A stretch of DNA of 64,000 bases from Pseudoxanthomonas sp. CF125 (GTDB lineage: Bacteria; Pseudomonadota; Gammaproteobacteria; Xanthomonadales; Xanthomonadaceae): assembly GCF_900104085.1 (NCBI RefSeq), contig NZ_FNLD01000001.1:999935-1063934 (forward strand). Reading direction: 5' to 3'. The first letter of the stretch is position 1, and every line of letters begins with the position of its first letter. Below, piece after piece: positions 16,385 to 24,872 of the stretch. A program made the translations under genes and the position numbers. The notes below the pieces were generated by a model. It was not told the DNA's origin, ran no database searches, and saw nothing but the letters and a program-made list of their open reading frames with translations.

Positions 16385-16834
16385 ATGACCGCCATCAACC
16401 CCCGTCCCTCCCTGCGCCCCGCCGGTATGGCCGATGCGGCGGAGATCACGCGTCTTTGCGCCGAACTGGGCTACCCGACTTCGCTCGAAGACATGACCGC
16501 GCGGCTGGGCGTGGTGCTTTCGGCCGGCGACCGCCAGGTGTTTGTCGTCGAAGACGGCCACAAGCTGCTGGGCTGGATAGGGGTGGAACTGCGCACCAGC
16601 CTGGAAACCGGGCGCAAGGCGGAAATAGTCGGCCTGGTGGTGGATGCCGATGCGCGGCGCTCGGGTACCGGCAGGAGACTGGTGTCGGCGGCGGAAAACT
16701 GGGTAAGGCAACACGGTCTGGATGCGGTGACGGTGCGTTCCAATACCGTGCGGACCGAATCGCATCCGTTCTACGAAGGGATCGGCTTTGTGCGCCGCAA
16801 GAGTCAGCACGTTTACTTCAAGACTTTGGAGTGA
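16385..16834 (+). CDS. GNAT-family N-acetyltransferase
   Basis: 149 residues forming one GNAT domain. The acetyl-CoA pyrophosphate loop is RRSGTGRRLV (Arg91 to Gly96, the R-x-x-G-x-G type), preceded by the strand EIVGLVVDADA. The end HPFYEGIGFVRRKSQHVYFKTLE is typical of small-molecule or peptide acetyltransferases (YEGIGF). The substrate is unknown. It starts one base behind the response-regulator stop and so is cotranscribed with it. A palindrome behind it probably ends the transcript. Confidence 0.85.
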   Translation: MTAINPRPSLRPAGMADAAEITRLCAELGYPTSLEDMTARLGVVLSAGDRQVFVVEDGHKLLGWIGVELRTSLETGRKAEIVGLVVDADARRSGTGRRLVSAAENWVRQHGLDAVTVRSNTVRTESHPFYEGIGFVRRKSQHVYFKTLE

Positions 16835-16842
16835 GTCGCGGT

Positions 16843-16866
16843 GTCGGGGGCGTAGCCCCGACCTAC
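16843..16866. repeat. GTCGGGGGCGTAGCCCCGAC hairpin, copy 1
   Basis: This 24-base element sits between the convergent ends of the GNAT and Nudix genes. Its exact reverse complement is at 28263-28286, also between convergent gene ends. The stem gtcgggg/ccccgac suits a two-way terminator. Confidence 0.8.
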
Positions 16867-16867
16867 G

Positions 16868-17356
16868 TCACAGCCGCGAAAAAGCCCACGACACCATCTT
16901 TCCATCGCGGTACGGCATCACGCCGTGGAAACCGCGCGGATCGTCGTCGAACACCAGCGGCAGGAAATGCCGGTCGCCGTCCCAGAGCGGCAATTGCATG
17001 ATGTCGGCCACCGGCACCCATTCCAGCGTGCCTTCCGCATTGTCGGCATGGGGCGTGCCGGAATACTCGGTGATCACGAACAGAAAACCCAGCCAGTCTT
17101 CCCCGTTCTTGCCGAAACCGGGCCAACTGATGGTGCCGCGCAACGACAGCGCATCGCAGTCGATGCCGGCCTCCTCGTGAATCTCGCGGCGCATGCCGGC
17201 CACGACATCCTCATCGCGCTCGATCTTGCCGCCCAGGCCGTTGTATTTGCCCAGATGCTGGTCGTCGGGCCGCGCATTGCGGTGGATCAGCAGCACCTTG
17301 GAGCGATCGGGCGACAGCACATAGCCCAGAGTGGCGACGATGGGGGTATAGGGCAT
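16868..17356 (-). CDS. Nudix hydrolase (MutT/NUDT1-like)
   Basis: I start this protein of 162 residues at ATG 17356 (MPYTPIVATLGYVL), because relatives begin there; an ATG 45 bases upstream would add 15 unrelated residues. The Nudix box is complete: Gly43, Glu49, Arg57-Glu58, Glu61-Glu62 and Gly64 in GKIERDEDVVAGMRREIHEE. The flanking text (VLLIHRNARPDDQHLGKYNGLGG, WVPVADIMQLPLWDGDRHFLP, PFHGVMPY-like end) resembles 8-oxo-dGTP/NUDT1-like pyrophosphatases that cleanse the nucleotide pool. The exact substrate is inferred. It converges on the GNAT gene. Confidence 0.85.
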   Translation of the reverse strand: MPYTPIVATLGYVLSPDRSKVLLIHRNARPDDQHLGKYNGLGGKIERDEDVVAGMRREIHEEAGIDCDALSLRGTISWPGFGKNGEDWLGFLFVITEYSGTPHADNAEGTLEWVPVADIMQLPLWDGDRHFLPLVFDDDPRGFHGVMPYRDGKMVSWAFSRL

Positions 17357-17401
17357 GGAGACGGCGCATTGCGAAAGAGGCGCATTGTAAAACGATGTCA
17401 T

Positions 17402-17512
17402 GTAGGGCGGGCATTGCCCTCCGGCTCACCGCCGCACGTAGGAGCGACGTGAGTCGCGAAACAGCATTTCCTCTACCGCGATGCAAGAGCCGGCAGGCAG
17501 TGCCCGCCCTAC
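17402..17512. repeat. Composite inverted repeat with GTAGGAGC element
   Basis: gtagggcgggca (17402-17413) is inverted as tgcccgccctac (17501-17512). Between them lies a half copy of the GTAGGAGCGACGT element (17438-17459). The block fills the space between the Nudix gene and the 3' end of the sensor kinase gene. Confidence 0.75.
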
Positions 17513-20500
17513 GCGACAGCGCTGCTGGCGATCATGCGGTCCAGGACGGATTTCAGCGCCAAAGGACGCACCGGTTTGGCCAGCAGCAGCAGACCGGCTT
17601 CGTGCACGGCGGCACGCACGGTTTCGGTCAGGTCCGCACTCAGAATCAAGCACGGCCGCGCTCCGAAACGCTGCGCCAGACGCTGGGTCACCGCCACGCC
17701 GGTATCGCCCTGGTCAAGGTGGAAGTCGAACAGCCACAGATCCACTTCCGCTTCGGCCGAACGCTGCATCGCTTCGTCGCCGTCCCTCGCCAGCAGCACG
17801 TGGCAACCCCAGCCCGCCAGCACCCGTCGCAATGCCTCCAGGGACGCGGCGTCGTTGTCCAGCGCCAGCACGTGGCGGCCCGTCAGTCCTTGTTTTGCGA
17901 AAGTCGTGGAAGCATCCGCGCGCGAAGGCTGCACTCGAGCCAGCGTCACGGCGAACACCGACCCGTGCCCGAAGCGGCTGCGTAATGAAAGCGGAGCCTT
18001 CAACAGGTGCGCGATGCGGTCGGCGATGGAAAGCCCCAGCCCGAGTCCCTGCCCGCTCGCGTCGTCGCCGCGCCGGAACTCCTCGAAGATCACCTGCTGG
18101 TCGGCCAGTTCGATACCCGGACCGCTGTCGTGCACTTCGATGCGCACATCGCCTGCAACCCGGCGCACGCCGAACAGGATTCCGCCTGTCTGCGTATAGC
18201 GGATCGCATTGGCCAGGAAATTCTGCAGAATGCGGCGCAACAGTTGCGGATCGGTGTGAACCCACATGCGCGTGGGCACGTACGAGAAAGACAATCCGCG
18301 CTCGCCAGCCAGCGCACGGAACTCCGAAACCAGCGGCTCCAGCACTTCGGCCAAGGGAAAATCGCGCGGTTCCGGCACCAGCCCGCCGGCTTCCAGCCGC
18401 GACATGTCCAACAATCCGGTCAGCAGATCGGTGGTGGAATCCAACGCTCCGCGGATCTGCTGCACCGATTCGCGCTGGCTGCTCTCGGGCAGCTGTTGCG
18501 AAAGCGCGTCGGTGAACAGGTGCGCGGCATGCAAGGGCTGCAACAGGTCGTGGCCGATGGCGGTAAGGAAGCGGCTTTTGGCATCGTTGGCGTGCTCGGC
18601 CTCGCGCTTGGCGGTTTCCAGCAAGGCGGTGCGGTCGATGACGCGCTGTTCCAGGGTTTCGTTGGCCTGCTTCAGGTTGCGCTCGGCCTGGCGCGAGGCG
18701 GTGACATCGGTATAGGTGGCGACGAAACCGCCGCCGGGCATCGGATTGCCGCGGATCTCCACGATACTTCCATCCGGGAACACGCGTTCGGTCAGATGCG
18801 CGGTGCCGGCGCGCATGAAAGCGATGCGCCGTTGCAATGCGCCCTCGTCCGAGCCGCGATGCGGCATGCGCTGCAAGGCCCAGCGGGTCAGGTCGGCGAT
18901 GGGCCGGCCCACCTGCAGCAGTTCTTCCGGGAAACCGAACAACTCGACGTAGCGACGATTCCACGCCACCAGCCGCTGCTCCCGGTCGACCACGCTGATG
19001 CCCTGGCTCATGTTCTGCAACGCCGCCTCCAGCACCTGCTGGTTGAAGCGCAGATCCTGGGAGACTTCGCCGACGATGGCGGCCACCGCATCCAGTTCCC
19101 CGCTTTCGCGCCGCGCCGCATTCAGCAGCAGGCGCGCGGACGCCGAGCCGAGCACTGCGGAGAGTTCGCGCTCCATCCGCGATTCGGTCGATGCGGGCAC
19201 CGGGCCCTGCGCAGGCGCGTCTTGCAGCAGTTGCTCGACCCGTTCGCGCGCCAGGAATCGCAACCCCGCATCGCGCAGCGCCTGCCGGTCCAGATTGCGG
19301 CCGGAGTGATGCGGCGTCTCCCGCCGCCAGGCGGTCGCAAGCAGCGTGGCGGCGATGCCAGCGAACAAGCTGACGCCGACCGCGCGGCCCAGCGGACTCC
19401 ATCCGGTCAGCCCGAACAATCCTTGCGGCGAAAGCCAGGCCTGCCCGAACGGCCCGGACCGCATCCACGCCGGTTCATCGCCCAACGATGCCGCCACCAT
19501 CGGCATCAACATCACCCACGCCCATACCGAGAAACCGGCGACGATGCCGATGATGGCCGCGCGCGGCGGCGTTTGCGGGCGCCACACCGCGAATCCCAGC
19601 GCCGGCGCCAGCGTGCCCAGTGCAGAGAACGAAACCGCACCGATGTCGGCCAGCGCATCGTTGCCGCTGTTGAAACGGCTGTAGGCCCAGGCCAGCAACA
19701 TGATCACCAGAATGCCGCCGCGGCGCAGCAGCAACAGATCGCCGCGACGGTCGCCGCCTTTGTCGCGCGACCACGCGCCGCGCAACAGTCCGGGCGCGAA
19801 CCAGTGGTTGCCGATCATCAGACTCAGCGTCAGCGTGCTGACCACGACCATGCCGGTGGCCGCGCTCAATCCGCCCAGGAACGCGAACAGCGCCACTCCT
19901 TCGTGCCCCTGCGAAAACGGCAGCGCCAGCGCATACATGTCCGAAGGCACGCTGTCGCCCAGCAAGGCGGTGCCGGCGCGCGCCAGCGGCAAGGCCGGCA
20001 ACGCGATCAGGATCAGATACAGGGGGAACTGCCAGCGCGCGGTGCGCACATCGCGGTCATCGCGGCACTCCACCACCCCCACATGGAACTGATGCGGAAG
20101 GATGAACATCGCCAGCGCGCCCAGCAACACCAGCGGCGCGAAACCGCCGACAGGTTCCGATGGGACGATCTGCGACGCAGCGGCGGGCATCGCCTTCAAC
20201 CCGAACCACACGAAGGCGCCCAGCGCCAGCATCGCCACCAGCTTGAACAGCGACTCGAACGCCATCGCCAGCACCAGGCCGCGGTTATGTTCGGCGGCGC
20301 TGGCGCGGCGCGTACCGAACAGCATCGCGAACAGGGCCATGGCCAACGCGACGTACAGCGCGCTGTCGCGCCATATCGGCGCCACCGCTGCGGCGTCGCC
20401 CGCATCCACGGTCAAGGTGGCGAAACTCATGGCGATGGCCTTGAGCTGCAACGCTATGTAGGGAATTAGGCCCAGCGCCGCGACCAGGGTCACCGTGGCC

Positions 20501-20844
20501 GCCAACCATGCGTCCTTGCCCAGGCGCGTGGCGATGAGGTCGGCCAGCGAAGTGGCGTTGGACTCGCGCGCCAGCTTCACCAGACGGATCATGAAGGCCA
20601 CGGCCAGCGCGTAGAACAGGATCGCGCCCAGGAATGTCGGCGGCAGCGGCCAGCCGTAGCGCGCCGCTTGCGTCACCGTGCCGTAGAACGTCCATGAAGT
20701 GCAATGCACCGCCAGCGACAGCGAGTACACGTGCCGCCAGTGGCGCGCGAACAACGCGGGATGCCGTTCGCCATACAGCGCTGTACCAAACATCAGGCCC
20801 AGCCAGGCCAGGCTGGCCAGCGCCACCACCCAGAAGCTCAGCAT
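17509..20844 (-). CDS. Hybrid sensor kinase with sodium/solute symporter domain, CrbS-like
   Basis: Frame open from 20916; I prefer ATG 20844 (MLSFWVVALASLAWLG), the start of the first membrane span, giving 1111 residues. The following numbers count from 20916. Residues 25-530 form a multi-span SSS-type transporter domain (HCTSWTFYGTVTQAARYGW, LADLIATRLGK). PAS is at about 632-745. The dimerisation helix carries His789 in TAIGHDLLQPLHAA. The ATPase domain is at 890-995, with the N box NFLANAIRYT and DSGPGIELAD. A receiver with Asp1064 (LWLFDFHLD) ends the protein. This layout matches CrbS-type kinases, where transport or binding of acetate is linked to signalling. The LuxR regulator at 15718 is the likely output. 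Confidence 0.88.
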   Translation of the reverse strand: MLSFWVVALASLAWLGLMFGTALYGERHPALFARHWRHVYSLSLAVHCTSWTFYGTVTQAARYGWPLPPTFLGAILFYALAVAFMIRLVKLARESNATSLADLIATRLGKDAWLAATVTLVAALGLIPYIALQLKAIAMSFATLTVDAGDAAAVAPIWRDSALYVALAMALFAMLFGTRRASAAEHNRGLVLAMAFESLFKLVAMLALGAFVWFGLKAMPAAASQIVPSEPVGGFAPLVLLGALAMFILPHQFHVGVVECRDDRDVRTARWQFPLYLILIALPALPLARAGTALLGDSVPSDMYALALPFSQGHEGVALFAFLGGLSAATGMVVVSTLTLSLMIGNHWFAPGLLRGAWSRDKGGDRRGDLLLLRRGGILVIMLLAWAYSRFNSGNDALADIGAVSFSALGTLAPALGFAVWRPQTPPRAAIIGIVAGFSVWAWVMLMPMVAASLGDEPAWMRSGPFGQAWLSPQGLFGLTGWSPLGRAVGVSLFAGIAATLLATAWRRETPHHSGRNLDRQALRDAGLRFLARERVEQLLQDAPAQGPVPASTESRMERELSAVLGSASARLLLNAARRESGELDAVAAIVGEVSQDLRFNQQVLEAALQNMSQGISVVDREQRLVAWNRRYVELFGFPEELLQVGRPIADLTRWALQRMPHRGSDEGALQRRIAFMRAGTAHLTERVFPDGSIVEIRGNPMPGGGFVATYTDVTASRQAERNLKQANETLEQRVIDRTALLETAKREAEHANDAKSRFLTAIGHDLLQPLHAAHLFTDALSQQLPESSQRESVQQIRGALDSTTDLLTGLLDMSRLEAGGLVPEPRDFPLAEVLEPLVSEFRALAGERGLSFSYVPTRMWVHTDPQLLRRILQNFLANAIRYTQTGGILFGVRRVAGDVRIEVHDSGPGIELADQQVIFEEFRRGDDASGQGLGLGLSIADRIAHLLKAPLSLRSRFGHGSVFAVTLARVQPSRADASTTFAKQGLTGRHVLALDNDAASLEALRRVLAGWGCHVLLARDGDEAMQRSAEAEVDLWLFDFHLDQGDTGVAVTQRLAQRFGARPCLILSADLTETVRAAVHEAGLLLLAKPVRPLALKSVLDRMIASSAVA

Positions 20845-20967
20845 GCGTGGGTCCGCTCGAAACGCAATTCCATTCCCCGATTCGGCCTGACTACGCGAAC
20901 CAGCATAACGCAGCAACGGCGGGCTTTCGCCCGCCGTTGCGTTCCCTTCCCCAACCCGTAGCGCCGA

Positions 20968-23178
20968 TCAGAAATCGTAGCGGGCGGTCAGCGAATACTG
21001 GCGCGGCGGGCCGTAGAAACCGGTCAACACGCCCAGTGCCGTATTCAGGTTATAGCCGGTGGTGCGGTATTCCTCGTCGGCCAGATTGCTTCCCTGCAAT
21101 GAGAAGGACCACGTATCGTTGACCTTCCAGATCACGCCAGCGCTCACCAGACCATAACCGTCCTGCTTGATCGCCGGACTCAGGTCGGTGGTCGGCCATA
21201 CTTCGGACTGGTAGGAATAACCCACGCGCGCGGATAGATTGCCGCCATTGGCCAGATCGGTACGGTATTCGACATTGATCGCTCCCGAAAACTCGGGCGC
21301 ATTGGTGAAACGCTGGCTATCGGCTACGTTGACGCCGCCAGTGATGAACTCGTCGTACTTGGCGTCCAGCCAGGCCAGATTGCCGCTGATCAGCCAGTGC
21401 TGGCTGGGCAACCACTGGTACTCGATTTCCGCGCCGTTGACCGTACCCTTGCCGGCATTGGTGAAATCGCCGAAGAACTGCGGGTTGCCGTTCTGGTCGA
21501 TGAACTGGGTGAACACCGACAGCTGGATGTCTTCGTAGATATTGTGGAAGGCAGCCACGTTCAGGAACAGGCGCTGGTCGAAGAAACTCATCTTGCTGCC
21601 CACTTCGAAGCTGTCGACGCTCTCGTCGTCGAACGGCTCGCCCGAACGCGGCACCGCGGTGGTGTTGGCGCGGATGTTGTAGCCGCCGGATTTGAAGCCG
21701 CGCGAGGCCAGGCCGTAGAGCATGATGTCCGGCGTGATCTGGTAGTCCAGCGAGATCTTCGGAGAGACGTTCTTGAAGTTGACGGTCTTGTCGAAATTGG
21801 CCGCCACTACGCCGTTGGGGACGGTGAAAGTAGCGTTGGTGTAGCCGCGGTTAAGGGCGACGGCGTGCTTGTCTTCGTCGGTGTAGCGCGCGCCCACATC
21901 CAGTTTCAGCTTGGCGGTGAGGTCGAAGGTCCAATCGGTGTATACCGCGAAACTCTTGGTGTTCACCACGCCCTGGGTGTCGCCGAAACTCAGGTTGAAG
22001 AAGTTGTTCAGCACCTGCCCGCCGGCATCGCCGTCGAAAGCGTAGATGCCCGTTACCCCGCGCGCGCGGCCACCGGCGTCGTAGTTGACCTGCAGTTCGT
22101 TGCTGACCTGGCTATCGCTGTAGAACGCCTTGACGTCGGCGATCGGCGCGGGCGTGGTATCGAAATCGATATTCGTCTCGGTGTCGGACTCACGCTTGGC
22201 GATCACGTACTTGAAAGCCCAGTTCTCGTTCGGCCGCCAATTGACGGTGGCCGATGCGCCTTTCATCACAGTGTCGTTGATGTTCTTCATACCGCTGCGG
22301 ATGTCGTAGCGGTCGTCCATGGGCGGGAAAGTCCCGTAAGCGGGAAACAGGAGGGCATTGAAGCGGTTGGGCGCCAGCATCTTCGCGCCGCGTACGCCGG
22401 ACTGGTCGTCCATCCAGTCGAACGCGAACTGGATGTCCAGATCGTCGTCCACGTAGGCACCCAATTGGAAACGTGCCGCGTTGATTTCCTTGTCGCTGAC
22501 CTCCTGTCCGGTGTAAAGGTTCTCGCCGAAGCCGTCGCGGTTCATGCTGGCCACCGACACACGGCCGCGCAGGCCGCTGTCCGGGCCGCCGATGGAGCCG
22601 CCGAGGGCGGCTTTGGCGTCGAGCTGGTTGTAGTTGCCCACGGTGATCTGGGCGAAGCCCGTAGTCTCCTGCGGCAGTCCGCGCGAAATGTATTTGATCG
22701 CACCGCCGATGGTGTTCTTGCCGTACAGCGTGCCCTGCGGTCCGCGCAGGACTTCGATGCGGCCCACGTCGAACACGTCCAGCAGTGCGCCCTGCGGACG
22801 CGCTATATACACATCGTCCAGGTAGATGCCCACACCCGGATCCACGCCCCACAGCGGATCGGCCTGGCCGACGCCGCGGATATACGCGGTCGCCGTGCTG
22901 CTGGACCCACGCGCGGCATAAATCGTCAGGTTGGGCACCTGCGCGTCCAGATCGCCGATGTCCTGGATATTCAACTTGTCCAGCGTTTCTGGAGTAAAGG
23001 CGGTGACCGCTACCGGCACATCCTGCAGGGTCTCTTCGCGCTTGCGCGCCGTTACCGTGATCTTGTCCAGCGTGGTGGCCTCGCTGGCGGCTTCGGCAGC
23101 CGGCGCCGCTTCCTGCGCCCATGCCGCTGGCGCCAGCAAGATGCAGCCGATGGCCAGACTCAGATGTTTACGCTTCAT
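20968..23178 (-). CDS. TonB-dependent outer-membrane receptor
   Basis: 736 residues from ATG 23178, preceded by gaggggaa. Signal peptide LSLAIGCILLAPAAWAQ. A TonB box-like ITVTARKREE begins the plug, which continues with VPVAVTAFTPETLDKL, YIRGVGQADPLWGVDPGVGIYLDDVY and VEVLRGPQGTLYGKNTIGGAIKYISR, the standard plug signature. The remainder is a 22-strand barrel ending in aromatic YSLTARYDF. The style (EETLQDVPVAVTAF, RPQGALLDVFD) is that of the large Xanthomonadaceae and Sphingomonas receptor group for small organic or plant-derived compounds. The ligand is unknown. It diverges from a GntP-type permease, which may work downstream of it. Confidence 0.92.
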   Translation of the reverse strand: MKRKHLSLAIGCILLAPAAWAQEAAPAAEAASEATTLDKITVTARKREETLQDVPVAVTAFTPETLDKLNIQDIGDLDAQVPNLTIYAARGSSSTATAYIRGVGQADPLWGVDPGVGIYLDDVYIARPQGALLDVFDVGRIEVLRGPQGTLYGKNTIGGAIKYISRGLPQETTGFAQITVGNYNQLDAKAALGGSIGGPDSGLRGRVSVASMNRDGFGENLYTGQEVSDKEINAARFQLGAYVDDDLDIQFAFDWMDDQSGVRGAKMLAPNRFNALLFPAYGTFPPMDDRYDIRSGMKNINDTVMKGASATVNWRPNENWAFKYVIAKRESDTETNIDFDTTPAPIADVKAFYSDSQVSNELQVNYDAGGRARGVTGIYAFDGDAGGQVLNNFFNLSFGDTQGVVNTKSFAVYTDWTFDLTAKLKLDVGARYTDEDKHAVALNRGYTNATFTVPNGVVAANFDKTVNFKNVSPKISLDYQITPDIMLYGLASRGFKSGGYNIRANTTAVPRSGEPFDDESVDSFEVGSKMSFFDQRLFLNVAAFHNIYEDIQLSVFTQFIDQNGNPQFFGDFTNAGKGTVNGAEIEYQWLPSQHWLISGNLAWLDAKYDEFITGGVNVADSQRFTNAPEFSGAINVEYRTDLANGGNLSARVGYSYQSEVWPTTDLSPAIKQDGYGLVSAGVIWKVNDTWSFSLQGSNLADEEYRTTGYNLNTALGVLTGFYGPPRQYSLTARYDF

Positions 23179-23368
23179 GTGATTCCCCTCTCCCGGGTAC
23201 GACGTGGCGGGCCGATACGGCCGATTCGCAGGCAAGGCTAGAGACTTGGGCGGCGGCGCAACACTTGTACCTTCGTACAGTGGGGAGGAAAGGCATAGCT
23301 GCGGATACTCGCGTCCACTTGCCGACCCGGCATGCGCCGGGGTGCCGGCATGCTTTCGAGGAGTGGGG
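23179..23368. promoter_or_regulatory. Divergent control region, TonB receptor / permease
   Basis: 190 bases between two divergent starts must hold both promoters. No operator palindrome is obvious. The layout suggests shared regulation. Confidence 0.4.
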
Positions 23369-24766
23369 ATGTCGTTCCTGATCGTGCTGGCCGCGTTGTG
23401 TTTCCTGATGTTCGTGGCCTACCGCGGCTACAGCGTGATCCTGTTCGCGCCCGTGGCCGCGCTGGGCGCGGTGCTGCTGACCGATCCTGCGCTGGTCGCG
23501 CCGATGTTCACCGGCTTGTTCATGGACAAGATGGTGGGCTTCCTGAAGCTGTATTTTCCCGTGTTCCTGCTGGGAGCGGTGTTCGGAAAATTGATCGAAA
23601 TCTCCGGCTTCTCCAAATCGATAGTCGCGGCGACCATCAAGGTCGTCGGCGCGCAGCGCGCCATGCTGTCCATCGTGCTGGTGTGCGCGCTGCTGACCTA
23701 CGGCGGAGTGTCGTTGTTCGTGGTGGTATTCGCGGTGTATCCCTTCGCGGCCGAACTCTTCCGCCAGAGCGACATCCCCAAGCGGCTGGTACCGGGCACG
23801 ATCGCGCTCGGCGCGTTCACCTTCACCATGGATGCGCTGCCGGGCACGCCGCAGATCCAGAACATCATCCCCACTTCGTTTTTCGGCACGACCGGCTGGG
23901 CCGCGCCCGTGCTGGGCACGCTGGGCGGGGTATTCATCCTGATTCTGGGCATGAGCTATCTGGAATGGCGTCGCCGCGTGGCGCTGCGGGCGGGCGAAGG
24001 CTACGGCGGCGAGCTGCGCAACGAACCGGAAGCCTTCCGCGGCGACAAACTCGCCCATCCGCTGATCGCGATCCTGCCGCTGGTACTGGTGGGCGTGGCC
24101 AATTTCGCCTTCACCAAGCTGATCCCGGGCTTCTACGGCCAGAGCCAGTCTTTCGTTCCCGCGGTGATCGGCAACCCGGCGCCGGTGGTGCAGGAAGTGG
24201 CCAAGGTCGCGGCGATCTGGGCGGTACAGGGCGCGCTGCTGGTGGGGATAGTGGCGGTCATCGCATTCGCCTGGAAACCGGTGATGGCCAGTTTCGCAGA
24301 AGGCACCAAATCGGCCATCGGCGGCGCGTTGCTGGCTTCCATGAATACGGCTTCCGAGTATGGCTTCGGCGCTGTCATCGCCGCGCTGCCCGGGTTCCTG
24401 GTCGTGGCCGATATGCTGAAGGCCATTCCCAATCCGCTGGTGAACGAAGCGGTTTCGGTCACCGCGCTGGCCGGCATCACCGGTTCGGCCTCGGGTGGCA
24501 TGAGCATTGCGCTGGCCGCCATGGCCGACAGTTTCATCGCCAACGCCAACGCCGCCGGCATACCGATGGACGTACTGCACCGGGTGGCGTCCATGGCCTC
24601 GGGCGGCATGGACACCCTGCCCCACAACGGTGCGGTGATCACCCTGCTCGCCGTCACCGGACTGACACATCGGCAGTCCTACAAGGACATCTTCGCCATC
24701 ACCCTGATCAAGACCCTGGCGGTGTTCTTCGTCATCGGCCTGTACTACGCCACGGGCCTGGTCTGA
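23369..24766 (+). CDS. GntP-family permease, possibly D-beta-hydroxybutyrate permease
   Basis: 465 residues, start ATG 23369 with gaggag 8 bases upstream. About 12 hydrophobic segments; characteristic GntP/CitMHS-type stretches are LTYGGVSLFVVVFAVYPFA, FTMDALPGTPQIQNIIPTSFFGT, MNTASEYGFGAVIAALPGF, ITGSASGGMSIALAAM and ASGGMDTLPHNGAVITLLAVTG. These last lines occur in proteins annotated as D-beta-hydroxybutyrate permeases. In a neighbourhood with PHB synthase and oligomer hydrolase, uptake of 3-hydroxybutyrate is a sensible guess, but gluconate or other carboxylates cannot be excluded. It is divergent from the TonB receptor with a shared 190-base control region. Confidence 0.85.
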   Translation: MSFLIVLAALCFLMFVAYRGYSVILFAPVAALGAVLLTDPALVAPMFTGLFMDKMVGFLKLYFPVFLLGAVFGKLIEISGFSKSIVAATIKVVGAQRAMLSIVLVCALLTYGGVSLFVVVFAVYPFAAELFRQSDIPKRLVPGTIALGAFTFTMDALPGTPQIQNIIPTSFFGTTGWAAPVLGTLGGVFILILGMSYLEWRRRVALRAGEGYGGELRNEPEAFRGDKLAHPLIAILPLVLVGVANFAFTKLIPGFYGQSQSFVPAVIGNPAPVVQEVAKVAAIWAVQGALLVGIVAVIAFAWKPVMASFAEGTKSAIGGALLASMNTASEYGFGAVIAALPGFLVVADMLKAIPNPLVNEAVSVTALAGITGSASGGMSIALAAMADSFIANANAAGIPMDVLHRVASMASGGMDTLPHNGAVITLLAVTGLTHRQSYKDIFAITLIKTLAVFFVIGLYYATGLV

Positions 24767-24872
24767 GGCTGTTTTCCCGGCATTCCCGCTGTGTTCCGGG
24801 CCTGTGCGCTGCGTCCCAGTCGTAAGCGCCGGCTGCCTTGATACTCTGACGGTGACTTGAAAGTACCGGGGA

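Noticed and set aside
18007-20469. A plus-strand frame of 820 codons opposite the sensor kinase gene
   Set aside because: Antisense shadow in high-GC DNA: rich in Arg, Gln and His with no family character; the kinase on the other strand has complete domains.
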